Shown here piece by piece: positions 55,322 through 64,000 of a DNA stretch of 64,000 nucleotides. The stretch lies in contig JAUCEF010000009.1 of NCBI GenBank assembly GCA_033558025.1, forward strand, positions 62,001-126,000. Direction: 5' to 3'. The notes under the pieces were generated by a model that was not told where the DNA came from, searched no databases, and saw only the letters and a list, made by a program, of their open reading frames with translations. Position 1 is the first letter of the stretch; each line of letters starts with the position of its first letter. Position numbers and translations under genes: made by a program. The DNA is from Phytophthora sp. 'mugwort'. Taxonomy: Eukaryota; Oomycota; Peronosporomycetes; Peronosporales; Peronosporaceae.

Positions 55322-55885
55322 TCACGGGTCTGACGTGGACATCATTTCAAGCGGCTCAAACGTCTCCAGAAGTGCGATGACGCTATCGTCCAGTTCCAGC
55401 TCGCTTTCTTGCGCGACGAACTGACCGTGGCTATCCATAAACTCCCCTTCGAGCTTCACAGCCTGGGTGACGTCGGGCATGTCGGGTAAATGTGATAGAA
55501 CCGCCATCGACGGGTTGTAGACCTGCGGCGGTTGATATATGGGGCGTGTGTTTTCGCTTAAGGCTAGGACTTCGCTCTCGGACTTGGTCATTGGACTGGC
55601 CGCGGCCTCAGCTTTCCGCCTTCGCGCGATCTTCTCGCGGTATTTTTGCGCGTGCGTCATGGTCTGGCGCGTGGTTCGAGTTCCAATGTGTGCGGCGATG
55701 GTTTTCCACGGACCCGACGGATAGCACTCGAGGGCCTCTAAGAAAAGCTCATGCTCGTCGAGGGTCCAGGGCGTGCCGGCACGTTTCGTGGGCAGCGAGC
55801 GGGCCTGGTCCAAGTTGGGTGCCAGGCGGATGAGCTCCTGGTCTTTCTGAAAGTACTGGCTCTGGACGCGCGGCGTGATGGTCAT
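55322..55885 (-). CDS. SHAQKYF-like single-repeat Myb transcription factor, 187 aa
   Basis: The frame is open from 55,963, but the first codon there is GTG. The first ATG is at 55,885 and gives 187 residues starting MTITPRVQSQYF. A Myb/SANT repeat spans about residues 37-87: GTPWTLDEHELFLEALECYP, GPWKTIAAHIGTRTTRQ and THAQKYREKI. W40 and W60 are the first two Trp of the repeat. THAQKY replaces the SHAQKYF/Y signature of plant and protist MYB-related proteins. It is followed by basic RRRK and an acidic C-terminus with a helix-like SELELDDSVIALLETFEPLE that could activate transcription. No signal peptide is seen. Related oomycete Myb proteins regulate sporulation. It is likely a nuclear DNA-binding regulator; the target is unknown. 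Confidence 0.82.
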   Translation of the reverse strand: MTITPRVQSQYFQKDQELIRLAPNLDQARSLPTKRAGTPWTLDEHELFLEALECYPSGPWKTIAAHIGTRTTRQTMTHAQKYREKIARRRKAEAAASPMTKSESEVLALSENTRPIYQPPQVYNPSMAVLSHLPDMPDVTQAVKLEGEFMDSHGQFVAQESELELDDSVIALLETFEPLEMMSTSDP

Positions 55886-55971
55886 GTCGGTACGGTGGAG
55901 TGCAATAGGAAAGCAGAGCCGTGGGGTGGACTGAGATAGTGTGGGTGCAGTAGGTGATGCCACTTCAATGA

Positions 55972-55988
55972 CAAATGCAAGAATGAGC
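55972..55988 (-). promoter_or_regulatory. Oomycete-type initiator (Inr) of the Myb gene
   Basis: The minus strand reads GCTCATTCTTGCATTTG. This closely matches the oomycete core promoter GCTCATTYYNCAWTTT (Inr plus flanking element), apart from one extra base. It lies about 90-100 bp upstream of the ATG at 55,885, a normal short 5' UTR, and it supports that ATG over the upstream GTG. Confidence 0.7.
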
Positions 55989-58090
55989 TAAGTACAGCGA
56001 CGATTTCGCCGATGGGCTTTTGTGTTGCTGATTGCAATTGGGACATGGAGTACAGAGACGGTCTCGGCGTGGTGACTTGCCAGCGTTTTCGTCATAGAGC
56101 GGACGGCGCGGGGCTCTCACAATCGGCCGCCGGGTAATTTCCAGACGAAAATCCACGGGCTGATTGGATATTATTTGCTCCAGGATCTTCGATTGGTGAG
56201 ACTAGCGGTCGTCGATTTGAGTGAGCCCCTAATACAGTACATGTAGTACGTGTAGCCTTGGCAACGCAAGTCCTGATCCTCAGACAATCATCTCCACAAG
56301 CGTTTGCAACATAATCGCCCGGTACAAGCCCACCAAACTATTTTCGCAGAGCATGGTAGCAACCAATTCTAATGCTCACAGACGCTAGAGGGGCCCATGC
56401 CAGCGGCCAGTAATCAAGCGGGAACGGTGCTTGGAGATCCATCAAACCCGTTTTTTTGCTGAGTAATACCCGCTTGCAGATCATTCGGCGTTTTCAACCG
56501 ACGCTTCAATGGCACAGTGCACAAGTTTACACAGCGCAGTATTCATTTAAGATGTTAAGCGACAGCCGGCAGCAACTGAACGTGTTCAACAATCGCCTTC
56601 GTCCAGTTCAACACTCACATGCACCTGTAAACTACAGGTGCATGTGAGTGTCGGGGTTTGATACGGCCGCAGGGCAAAATGGAGAATGGCTTCGTGCACT
56701 GTTTATGCTGGCTTTTGCTGGAGATACTCTAATTAAATACAACACACATGTCGAAAACATATTCTGATGCTCTTACAAATGACCCCTCAAATCTTGAACT
56801 TTGAAGGGAATCGGCGCTGGAATGTACGCCAAAAAAATAACATAATTGGTCGCATCGAAAAGCGATGGACATGGAAGCAAGGGCATACAAAAGGCAGTTT
56901 TGAGCGGAATCAAATTCCCAGACCCCCAAAAATTTGCACATTACCAGATTTTTGCGGAATTGATATATGGGGCATCTACAAATCGCGTGTTGCGCGTTTG
57001 ACTGCTCGCAGACTCGCTTGTTACCGAACCTTCAGCCCACTGCGGCTCGCGAGCTCCCCATCGCTACCAAAGTTCGTGTGGCCGTGCTCAGATTAGCTTA
57101 GAGCCGAGCTCGCTCTGGATTGGTTAATATGCTAATTTAAAATGTAAGACCATCACTCACAAATATCATTTTAAGCTTGCTATTTGCTGATATCTGCTTG
57201 CGACGACTTTCGGCGTGTCGCAATCCGACTGGAGGGTGCGCCCGTATCACCAAAGCTGGATCGCCGCGGCGGCAGCGCTCCCCTCCATTGCGCCTCGGTG
57301 GCCACTGCGGCCACGGCATGGATAGGTTCGATAATGCCCGTGCCGGATCGCGCTTTGGCTACGTAATGTCCCCAACTCATCGGCAACCTGAGACGGTTTG
57401 AAGATAAACAGCACATTAATACATGTTTTTGTGTGTGTTTTACTGTACTAAAATCAAGTTAGCCGATGCATTGCGTAATGTATCTCAAGATGCGTTTTCC
57501 CGCACGAACAATGCCATCCCTGGAGTTTTGCTTTGCTCCGCTCAGCTATGCAAGGGCAACGCGAGAAACAGTTATGTCACCGGCCCAGTGCTGTACAAGG
57601 CTCGACTGGCTGATCCCCCCACGAAATTTCCACGCGCACCGTTATCACATTAATCATTCTTTTAGCAAAACGCTCTCGAGATAATAATATGGAAAGCTGT
57701 AGGCTCTTGAGTGACAATCTGGAATCTTAGGCTATTTATTTAGGTGGGTAAATCATACAATATTGAATATATTTGTATTAGCCCCTGTTTCATTCGAGAG
57801 TACCGAGAATGTGAATAGCGGAAGTTATTTTAACCTACCCTTTCCTTAAAATGAAGGCATTCTATTAGATGAAAATATATTCTTTGAATATATTATTTTA
57901 ATTTTTGAAATCAGAATGCAGTAAATTTTGAAGGGCACCCCTGCACAAAGTGATATACAGCGGTAGGCCACAAACCACACAACTTGCCGTTTGACTTTGA
58001 GCTATAGACAGCTAGCTAGCTTTGCAGTCGTCTATGTCCTGCATTTGGGATTCTGCTTAATGTAGATGGTAGACGCATGCGTGCTGATAA
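55989..58090. other. About 2.1 kb without a convincing gene
   Basis: Only short frames occur. A GC-rich patch at about 57,195-57,385 is open on both strands (minus frame 57,180-57,416, 78 codons) but has no recognisable domain. AT-rich runs fill 57,660-58,000. Confidence 0.5.
56611..56651. repeat. Perfect hairpin, 19-bp arms and 3-base loop
   Basis: ACACTCACATGCACCTGTA is followed after AAC by its exact inverse complement. No T-run follows, so it is not a classical terminator. Confidence 0.95.
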
Positions 58091-58370
58091 TGTAGCGGGG
58101 TTACATGAAGAGTGCTAAGTCACTCTTCAGGGTTGTATACCAAACACCACTAGTGATGTAGTCAACATCACTAAGACGTACGTCACGGATGGGTACCACA
58201 CATATGGTACAAATCCCTCAGAGCCACGCAATCGGTCTAGGAAACTTTATAGGTAACTAATAGTTAGTATGTAGGCGCATTCAAAAGGGGTCACTTATAA
58301 ATATATTCAGTCTTAAATCCACCTAACTTGGTAACAGTCCAACAGGCCAGGGACAAGTGAACTGCCGTTC
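58091..58370 (+). repeat. 5' LTR-like sequence (end uncertain)
   Basis: Starts with the partial palindrome TGTAGCGGGGTTACA. A TATA-like ATAAATATATTC lies at about 58,297. No second copy in the window fixes the 3' end. Confidence 0.5.
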
Positions 58371-58559
58371 ACTGAGAGTTTGTATAATCTGTGGAAGTCA
58401 TAAATCCTGTGCGCAAGGTGTCGTGTGCCCCATCACACTTGGTAGCACTTGTAGCCAATCCACGCCTAAGCGGGATACTACCTGAAACCTCTGGGTCATA
58501 GCAGCATGGGCCGGAATGAGTTTCTTCATCTGAACCACTCATAGTTTGAGTCGGTTCGT

Positions 58560-59490
58560 AAGATGCTGACATCTTTGGCATGAACTTGCGCAACTTGGCG
58601 TCGTCAACGCAACCTGAGCAGGTCGAACGCATGACCGGGTTCGACATGTACAAGCAGGGGGCTCATCGAACACGTTCAGAGCAACCTACAGATTCCGACT
58701 GCAGACCCGAAACTGGTCAACCCAACCCGTTTGAGGCCGAAGTTAAATCCATACGAAGGGAAGGATGGTGAAAAACTTTACATTCTGGGTGCGAAGAGCT
58801 GAGCTCCCAATGGATCTCTTCCGAAGCACCGCCGAGTTGCTTTCACCCTCTCCAACCTTAACGGTCGCGCTAAGAGTTGGGCGAATACGCGAGAAGCGAC
58901 AACGCTCGGATGCTTCGCATCCTGAGCTCAGGTGTGTGAGCAGCTTAGAGCCGCGTTCCTCTCGGCGAACTACGAGTACCGCCTGCGGTCACGCTTCCTG
59001 TCACGCAAACAGGGAAGACGTGAGCTGCACGACTACATCCAGGAGATGCGGAAGTTCACCGCATCCCTCATGAGAAACCCAATCCATGAACACATCAAGG
59101 CGACGGTGTTCATGGACGGCCTAAGAGTAGGCCCAGCCCGCTCCCAGCTATTTCGGGTGCAGGCCAGTACTCTGAAGGAGTCGATCTAAGTCGCCCTCCA
59201 AGAGGTGTACGGTCACCGAAAAGCGCGAACTTTGGTGTCGATGTGGCCAGGGGCAGCGACATTACGAAGCGGGGCCCCCAGCGGGCCAGTCCCCATGGAA
59301 TTTGGTCTCGCCGACAGCATGATATTCGCTGTTATAGCTATGGCGCATGGCACGTGTCTGTACTGCGGGGGGACAACGAAAACGTTACCTTCCCAAGCCC
59401 ATCGCGCTCAAGGGTCGCTGGCAAAGGCCGCGACCTCACGGGCAGTGGAACGCACGACACTAGTAGGGGCGGGGCGCCCTACTGGGTAAG
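58560..59490 (+). pseudogene. Gag pseudogene of the right-edge gypsy element
   Basis: The best frame, 58,932-59,189, gives CEQLRAAFLSANYEYRLRSR, GRRELHDYIQEMRKFTASLM and IHEHIKATVFMDGLRVGPAR, a Retrotrans_gag domain. The N-terminal part is in other frames (58,580-58,930). The nucleocapsid region near 59,330-59,370 gives CYSYGAWHVSVL, a damaged zinc knuckle. Stops at 58,769 and 59,187 and frame changes inactivate it. Confidence 0.75.
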
Positions 59491-59629
59491 ATCTAAGTCT
59501 TCATGGGTGGTGCGCGGGCGGCGCGCACCATGGATGCTTAGAGAGAGGCTTTGCACTCCCGAATCGAAGAAGAGCGTCGTTGGGCTGCTAGTAGTGCACA
59601 CAAGTGTACGGGGATATACCCATCCCTTT

Positions 59630-60050
59630 CGAATCGTAATAGACTCCGGGGCGTCGAAGAACTTCGCACGCCGTCAGACTGTTGCGGAGAATAGCAAGTA
59701 TGCGATACTTTACGAGAAGCAAAGGCAACGAGACAGTATCAGTATAACTGGCCGATGGAACGAAGATTACCGTTCTCATGATCCATGTGGATCTAGTTGT
59801 GAAGTTCAAGGACTTCGACAGCGTGGAGCCGTTTTACTGTCCTGGAGATGGGTAAGCATGACTTGATCCTGGACATGCCCTGGCTCGAGAAACATGAGCC
59901 ATGGATCGATTGGCGAAACAAAGCCATCGGGTCCAGCCGGCCCGCAGTTACCGGCAGAGCATCATGTTCCCATCTCTGCCAGGAACTGGGGCGTCCGAAA
60001 GGGGCGCCGGAATGCAGGAGCATCCAGTGATTTTGTTGTGAGCCGCCGAA
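59630..60050 (+). pseudogene. Retropepsin of the right-edge gypsy element
   Basis: IVIDSGASKNF has the catalytic DSG at 59,642-59,650. In other frames LADGTKITVLMIHVDLVVKF and KHDLILDMPWLEKHEPWIDW give the flap and the LIlGMpWL block that ends many gypsy proteases. Three frames are required. Confidence 0.75.
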
Positions 60051-60189
60051 TTGAGCGACTCCCTGGAAGGGGTGGCAGCAGAAGCTGCACCTGATTGAGC
60101 GCGGCAGTCCTTACAGGATAAGTCTCGACCCCGTCGGAATCTAGACCGGCGGCCAAAGCTTCAAGAGTGGCAGTCCCAGGTGGCACCGA

Positions 60190-61770
60190 TCAGGTGGGTA
60201 GCCAAGGTCCACACCAGGTCACCCAGACCGAAACTGGCGAAGAAGATGTGGTGGAGTGGATCTGGTGAAATTCAGTAGAATCCCAACTCACACGCACTGC
60301 GCCCAGACACCGACTAACGGAGGGGGTACTCCGACTGTGACGGGGGTCACACGCACCCTGGCTTGAGGAAGCGTAGCTTCTAACCGAGATCGACGCCCTG
60401 CGCCTCTGTCTTCTTATCGTACGAGGAAAGCCTGGCTTTCCTATAGTCCCTGGGACAGGGTTCCTTCTAGGTTAGATTTTAACTGAGTTCTTAACATGCT
60501 CCTATGTTCCTATTACTGTAAGCTACCTAATTAATGCATCCTCTAAGTGACCGGTTTCTCAATGGGTGGTTCTCAAGCTATGTATCCTTCCTAAGTGCGA
60601 TTCGTACCTAAAGGTGTCTCTCACCTAGGTACGATTCGTACCTAACTGTGCCTCTCGTCTAAGTACGACCGTCCTTAGTTGTCTCCTAGATACGATCCGT
60701 ACCTAGTGAGTGGGCGCCCCATAGTGTGTGGTAACACCAACTGGTTATGGGTCATTTAACAGGAACACGCCCCATTACACCGACGGCCGTGTGTTGCTGA
60801 GTGTGTACCCGTCGGCGGGCCGGTACTGTTCTCTCGTTGACACGAGATGCGCACTTGGTGGGCCTTGAATGTTCTTATGGGGACTTGGGAGGGGTGGATC
60901 TGCGCGGGTATTCCTGCGCACGAGATCCGGTGTTGGTTTGGTCTTGAGCTTTTTGCGTAGACCTTGTGGATCCGTAATAGAAATACGGGATCCGGAGTTG
61001 TTCCTTCTTCATGGTGTCCTTGCTCCTTATCGGAGTTGTCCTTGTTCCTTTACGATGCTTGCCGCTTCCAATAGCGTGATCTTGAGGGGGGTTGAGAAGC
61101 CAAAGGGCGAGCGCGACCTGGCCAAGCTATCCAGGGAAGCTACCACGTGTTCAGGAAGATCGCCAAAGTTAAACTTGATCTATATATAAGGCTAATAGAA
61201 ATCCCCTATACAATAGTCGAGTCTGCCTTCCAGTGCAAATTCGGTTCCGATTTTATACCTTAGCCTATCTACCTTTGGATCCCATCCCAAAACCTACCCT
61301 ACGGACTACTTATAACCCAGGATCCCATCTCTGACCTATTCCTGGCCACCCGTCTCCACTCTACCTCCCACTAGCTACGGATCTTCAACCCGGTGTGCAC
61401 TAAACTGATCGGATCTAGTACTTAGGACCTCACCCAACGGGACGGATCCAGGATCCGCACCATATATACACCAGGCGTGTCGCATGGTCTGGATCCATCA
61501 CCTTAACGCTGTTATGGCTGCCGCTGGCGACGTGGATCTTGCAGCTGCCGGTCAACTTCCACCTTATCCGGATCTGAAATACCACAAAGACACACGAGAG
61601 CGCAGTGTTGTGTGGGTACCCATGTTCCACACCTGGTCACCCAAACGGAAATCGGCGACGAAGACGCACCAGGCGTTCCTGTGTGGGTAACAATGCTCCA
61701 CACCAGTTCACATAGACCCTAACTGAAGAGACGCGCTACTTGTGTGGGTAACCAAGCTCCACACGAATCC
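60190..61770 (+). repeat. Linker mini-repeats flanking and following the LTR-like segment
   Basis: A roughly 50-bp unit of the type GTGTGGGTAACCAAGCTCCA occurs at about 60,195, 61,610, 61,680 and 61,740. In the coding sense it reads V-T/G-x-x-x-P-H-x-V-T-Q-T. The first copy is separated from the others by the LTR-like segment. Confidence 0.6.
60336..61490 (+). repeat. LTR-like insertion, possibly a solo LTR plus leader
   Basis: Starts TGTGACGGGGGTCACA after a G-rich tract (GGAGGGGG). It contains repeated GTACGATTCGTACCTA-type words (60,596-60,710), a TATA-like CTATATATAAGG at about 61,183, and no coding frame. Near 61,500 a gag-like start, VMAAAGDVDLAAAGQLPPYP, appears, so the segment may include an LTR plus the first part of a second element. 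Confidence 0.5.
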
Positions 61771-62329
61771 CTTGAGGCTTTGTACGTCGTCAACGAGACG
61801 CCCACAGACGTAGATAACGAATTACCATATCGCGGCCGCCGTCGACGCCATAGTCGACACCGCAAGTCGAGTCTGAAGTCACTTCGGACTGGAGTCGCTT
61901 TAAGCGACTCGGGATTCAGGATCCTTCGCGACCAGTTGGAGGGCGTTATCACATCCTCGACGGCGAGACCGGTCATCGGGTCAAGACAGGCGGCATTCAG
62001 CTAGAACCACTGCCCGAGGCGCCAGGGCTCCTGAACCTCGAAGAATTGACACCGACAGATTTCCTGGCCAACCTGAAGGCTCGGGAGAATCACGGAGGTG
62101 GTACTCCTGAAACAAGCGTACTCCTGATGAACTGAATTCCTCCTCGGTTATGGACGAGGTCATCTTGAAGGCTTTCTACTCCCAGCGTGCTTCACGCTTG
62201 GGTTCTGAGATTCTCAAGAACCCGAAGGGTCCGGTGTATCTTTGATGAAGAAGTTTGAGGACGTGGAGTCCAAGGATCCACCGTCCTAACCCCCACCGGA
62301 TCGTGGGATCAGGCACAAGATCGATCTTT

Positions 62330-63160
62330 TGCCAGGCACAAAGTACTGTGTCACTAGACAATGTCCTCTGCCTCGATAGCAGTGCGAGGTCATTGATGCT
62401 TTCTTCGCCGCTAAGGCCAAGGCAGGCATGGCGTGGGAATCGCAGTCCCCGCACTCGGCGCTAACCTTCTGCGTTCGGAAGCCGAACGGTTAGCGTCGTC
62501 TGGTTAATGCTTTCAACAAGACGAACTGCGCGACGGTGCCGGACCAGGCATCCATCCCGCGGAAGGATGTGTTGTTAAGCAACATAGCCGGTTGCGGGTT
62601 GTACAGCGCCCTGGATCTGGTAGGCGGATACTACCAGACCCTGATGCGCGAGAGCAACATCCCGCTCACCGCAGTGACGACTCCGAGCGGTATGCTCTGG
62701 GAGTGGCTTACCACAGGGCCTGTCTATTATCCCGGCGATGTTCAATCGCCTGGTTACGCAGTTGTTTAGACCGCGTGCGTACGCACAGTCGTAATTTGAC
62801 GCCATCTTCGTCTACAGCCGTGGCGAGGGAGGCACGACGGCTATGGAGGTGCCTTTGGAGCACCCTCGTCGAGTGTTAAAGGTCATGAGAGCGAAAAAGC
62901 TTTATGCCAACATCGACAAGTTCGTCTTCGCGGCGCAAGAGATCAAAGTTATCGGTTGCCTCGTCATCAACGTCGGCGTTCGAACCGACCCGGAGAAGGC
63001 CAAGCCCATTTCGGCTTGGCTAACGCCTAGGTACCAGAAGGACCTGACGAAGTGGCTGGGCTGGGCCAACTACCTCTACAAGTACAGCGAGGGGTACGCG
63101 GGTCTGGCTAGACCCTTGTCTGATCATCTGAAGAAAGATACCGACGGGACCTAGGGGCGT
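62330..63160 (+). pseudogene. Reverse transcriptase of the right-edge gypsy element
   Basis: Blocks in order are CEVIDAFFAAKAKAGMAWES, TFCVRKPNG-stop-RRLVNAFN, SIPRKDVLLSNIAGCGLYSA with LDLVGGYYQTLM (62,550-62,650), LTAVTTPSGMLWEWL, and the active-site strand at about 62,792. There the family motif Y/F-F-D-D reads stop-F-D-A, so the second catalytic Asp is lost. ANIDKFVFAAQEIKVIGCLV and GWANYLYKYSEGYAGLARPL (thumb and tether) end at 63,154. Inactive. Confidence 0.8.
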
Positions 63161-63166
63161 GAACGA

Positions 63167-63430
63167 GTGATCTCATTTCAGTCCAGGCAGCTTAAGGCTG
63201 CCGAACGGAACTACCCCGCCCATGACAAGGAGCTGCTTGGTGTGAAGTACCCCCCTGTCGAGTTCCGGGTGCACATCCCAGGGCCCCCATCATTTGTGGT
63301 CTACACTGATCATGCATCCTTGCGGACGGTGGCGAACTCTCCTAATTTGTCCCAATGGATGGCGAGGTGGCTGTCCTTCTTCAACATGCTGCCGATGCAT
63401 TGTCACCCAGGCCGAACTACAAGCTGGCGC
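63167..63430 (+). pseudogene. RNase H, C-terminal two-thirds
   Basis: VISFQSRQLKAAERNYPAHD and KELLGVKYPPVEFRVHIPG, then VVYTDHASLRTVANSPNLSQ and MARWLSFF, match gypsy RNase H. The segment with the first Asp is missing because sequence between the tether and VISFQSR has been deleted. It ends by joining to the integrase leader. Confidence 0.8.
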
Positions 63431-63589
63431 ACATAAGTCGCGCCACGACCGATCTATATGATCAGATACTCATGGCGTATCGGGTCGACGAAGCCCTGGC
63501 ACCTCTGATACGGTTCCGCTGGCAAAGAAGCCAGGACCGAGAGGCTCACGCCTCGTCAGAGAGCCCGGATTCATCGATACGAGTCGGTG

Positions 63590-64000
63590 GCCTGCTTTAC
63601 TGTCCACATGAACCCCCACGGGTAGTCGTACCAAACGACGAGGATCATCAGTTTGATATCATTCAGGAGGCGCACGATCCGCCGTCCAGCGGCCACTTGG
63701 GCCGCGAGGAGACCTTCCAATCGGTCTTTCAGTACTTTTGGTGGATCCATATGTACAAGTGGGTCGTACCGTACATGAAGACATGAGAAAACATGTTAGC
63801 CGGCGAAACCGCCGAGCACGCCACGGCTCCTTTGCAGAGCCTGACCGTTCGAGCGGACTGCTGGAAGTCTGTACTTCATCTTTGGACTTCCAGCCGAGGG
63901 TCACGGAAACACTGGCGTCTTGGTGTTCGTGTGCCGTCTGAACAAGATGGTGCCTGTTGCGCCGGCCAAAGTCACCGTGACCGGGGAACAGGCTGCGAAG
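63590..64000 (+). pseudogene. Integrase N-terminal part, cut by the window edge
   Basis: HDPPSSGHLGREETFQSVFQ and YFWWIHMYKWVVPYMKT form the H-H half of the zinc-binding domain. A stop at 63,783 and frame changes precede LYFIFGLPAEGHGNTGVLVF (about 63,872 onward), the start of the DDE core. The position where the family has the first catalytic Asp appears to be Tyr. The frame is open to the right edge. Confidence 0.7.

Larger units (their letters stand above)
58091..64000 (+). mobile_element. Ty3/gypsy element, gag to integrase, running off the right edge
   Basis: Begins with an LTR-like sequence (TGTAGCGGGGTTACA at 58,091) and codes on the plus strand for gag, protease, a repeat-containing linker, RT, RNase H and the start of integrase. 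An LTR-like segment of about 1.1 kb interrupts the linker at 60,336. Frames are broken throughout. The 3' LTR lies beyond the window. Confidence 0.75.

Noticed and set aside
55886..55963. 26-codon N-terminal extension of the Myb protein
   Set aside because: It would start at GTG. The initiator motif at 55,972-55,988 and the ATG at 55,885 fit better.
56611..56651. Rho-independent terminator
   Set aside because: The genome is eukaryotic and no T-run follows the hairpin.
57180..57416. 78-codon minus-strand frame in a GC-rich patch
   Set aside because: Both strands are open there because of base composition, and no domain or promoter motif supports it.
1..64000. Secreted effectors of the RXLR or Crinkler type
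   Set aside because: I looked for a signal peptide followed by RXLR/EER or LFLAK-like motifs in plausible frames and found none.

Overview
The window looks like a transposon-rich stretch of an oomycete genome, most likely Phytophthora or a close relative. The signs are: short introns (57-79 bp) in the intact genes; a delta-tubulin gene, expected in an organism with flagellated zoospores; an oomycete-type initiator motif upstream of a Myb gene; and remnants of Ty3/gypsy, Ty1/copia, hAT-like, PIF/Harbinger-like and pogo-like elements that I recognise as typical of Peronosporales. I saw no bacterial operons, phage, CRISPR or rRNA.

Layout. (1) 1-16,655: a near-perfect tandem array of a 412-bp unit. 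Each unit carries one tRNA-Ser gene with anticodon CGA on the minus strand. The window holds 41 tRNA copies, one of them in a unit shortened by 195 bp, and the array runs off the left edge. (2) 16,656-25,060: three decayed Ty3/gypsy elements. The third (20,306-25,060) still has both LTRs, gag, protease, reverse transcriptase, an integrase core with D-57-D-35-E spacing, and a chromodomain. (3) 25,060-36,360: DNA-transposon remnants (hAT-like twice, Harbinger-like transposase plus a Myb/SANT-like partner), several sharp inverted repeats, and a 5'-truncated gypsy pol. (4) 36,360-46,490: a gypsy gag-protease-RT remnant whose protease is split by a complete but decayed copia element with 153-154-bp LTRs, followed by an opposed gypsy gag-protease fragment. 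(5) 47,400-48,860: a pogo-like transposase pseudogene with a triplicated start region. (6) 49,392-55,988: an island of apparently intact host genes: a putative tail-anchored protein, a two-TM coiled-coil protein with one intron, a Cwf21-domain SR protein (CWC21/SRRM2-like), delta-tubulin with four introns, and a SHAQKYF-like Myb protein. (7) 58,091-64,000: another gypsy element, interrupted by LTR-like sequence and running off the right edge.

The host genes form a compact block. The splicing-factor and delta-tubulin genes are divergent and share a 147-bp intergenic region. Almost everything outside the island and the tRNA array is dead transposon sequence with many frameshifts and stops. The most unusual object is the homogeneous 41-copy tRNA-Ser(CGA) array: it could be a dosage locus for one tRNA, a chromatin or structural array, or both.
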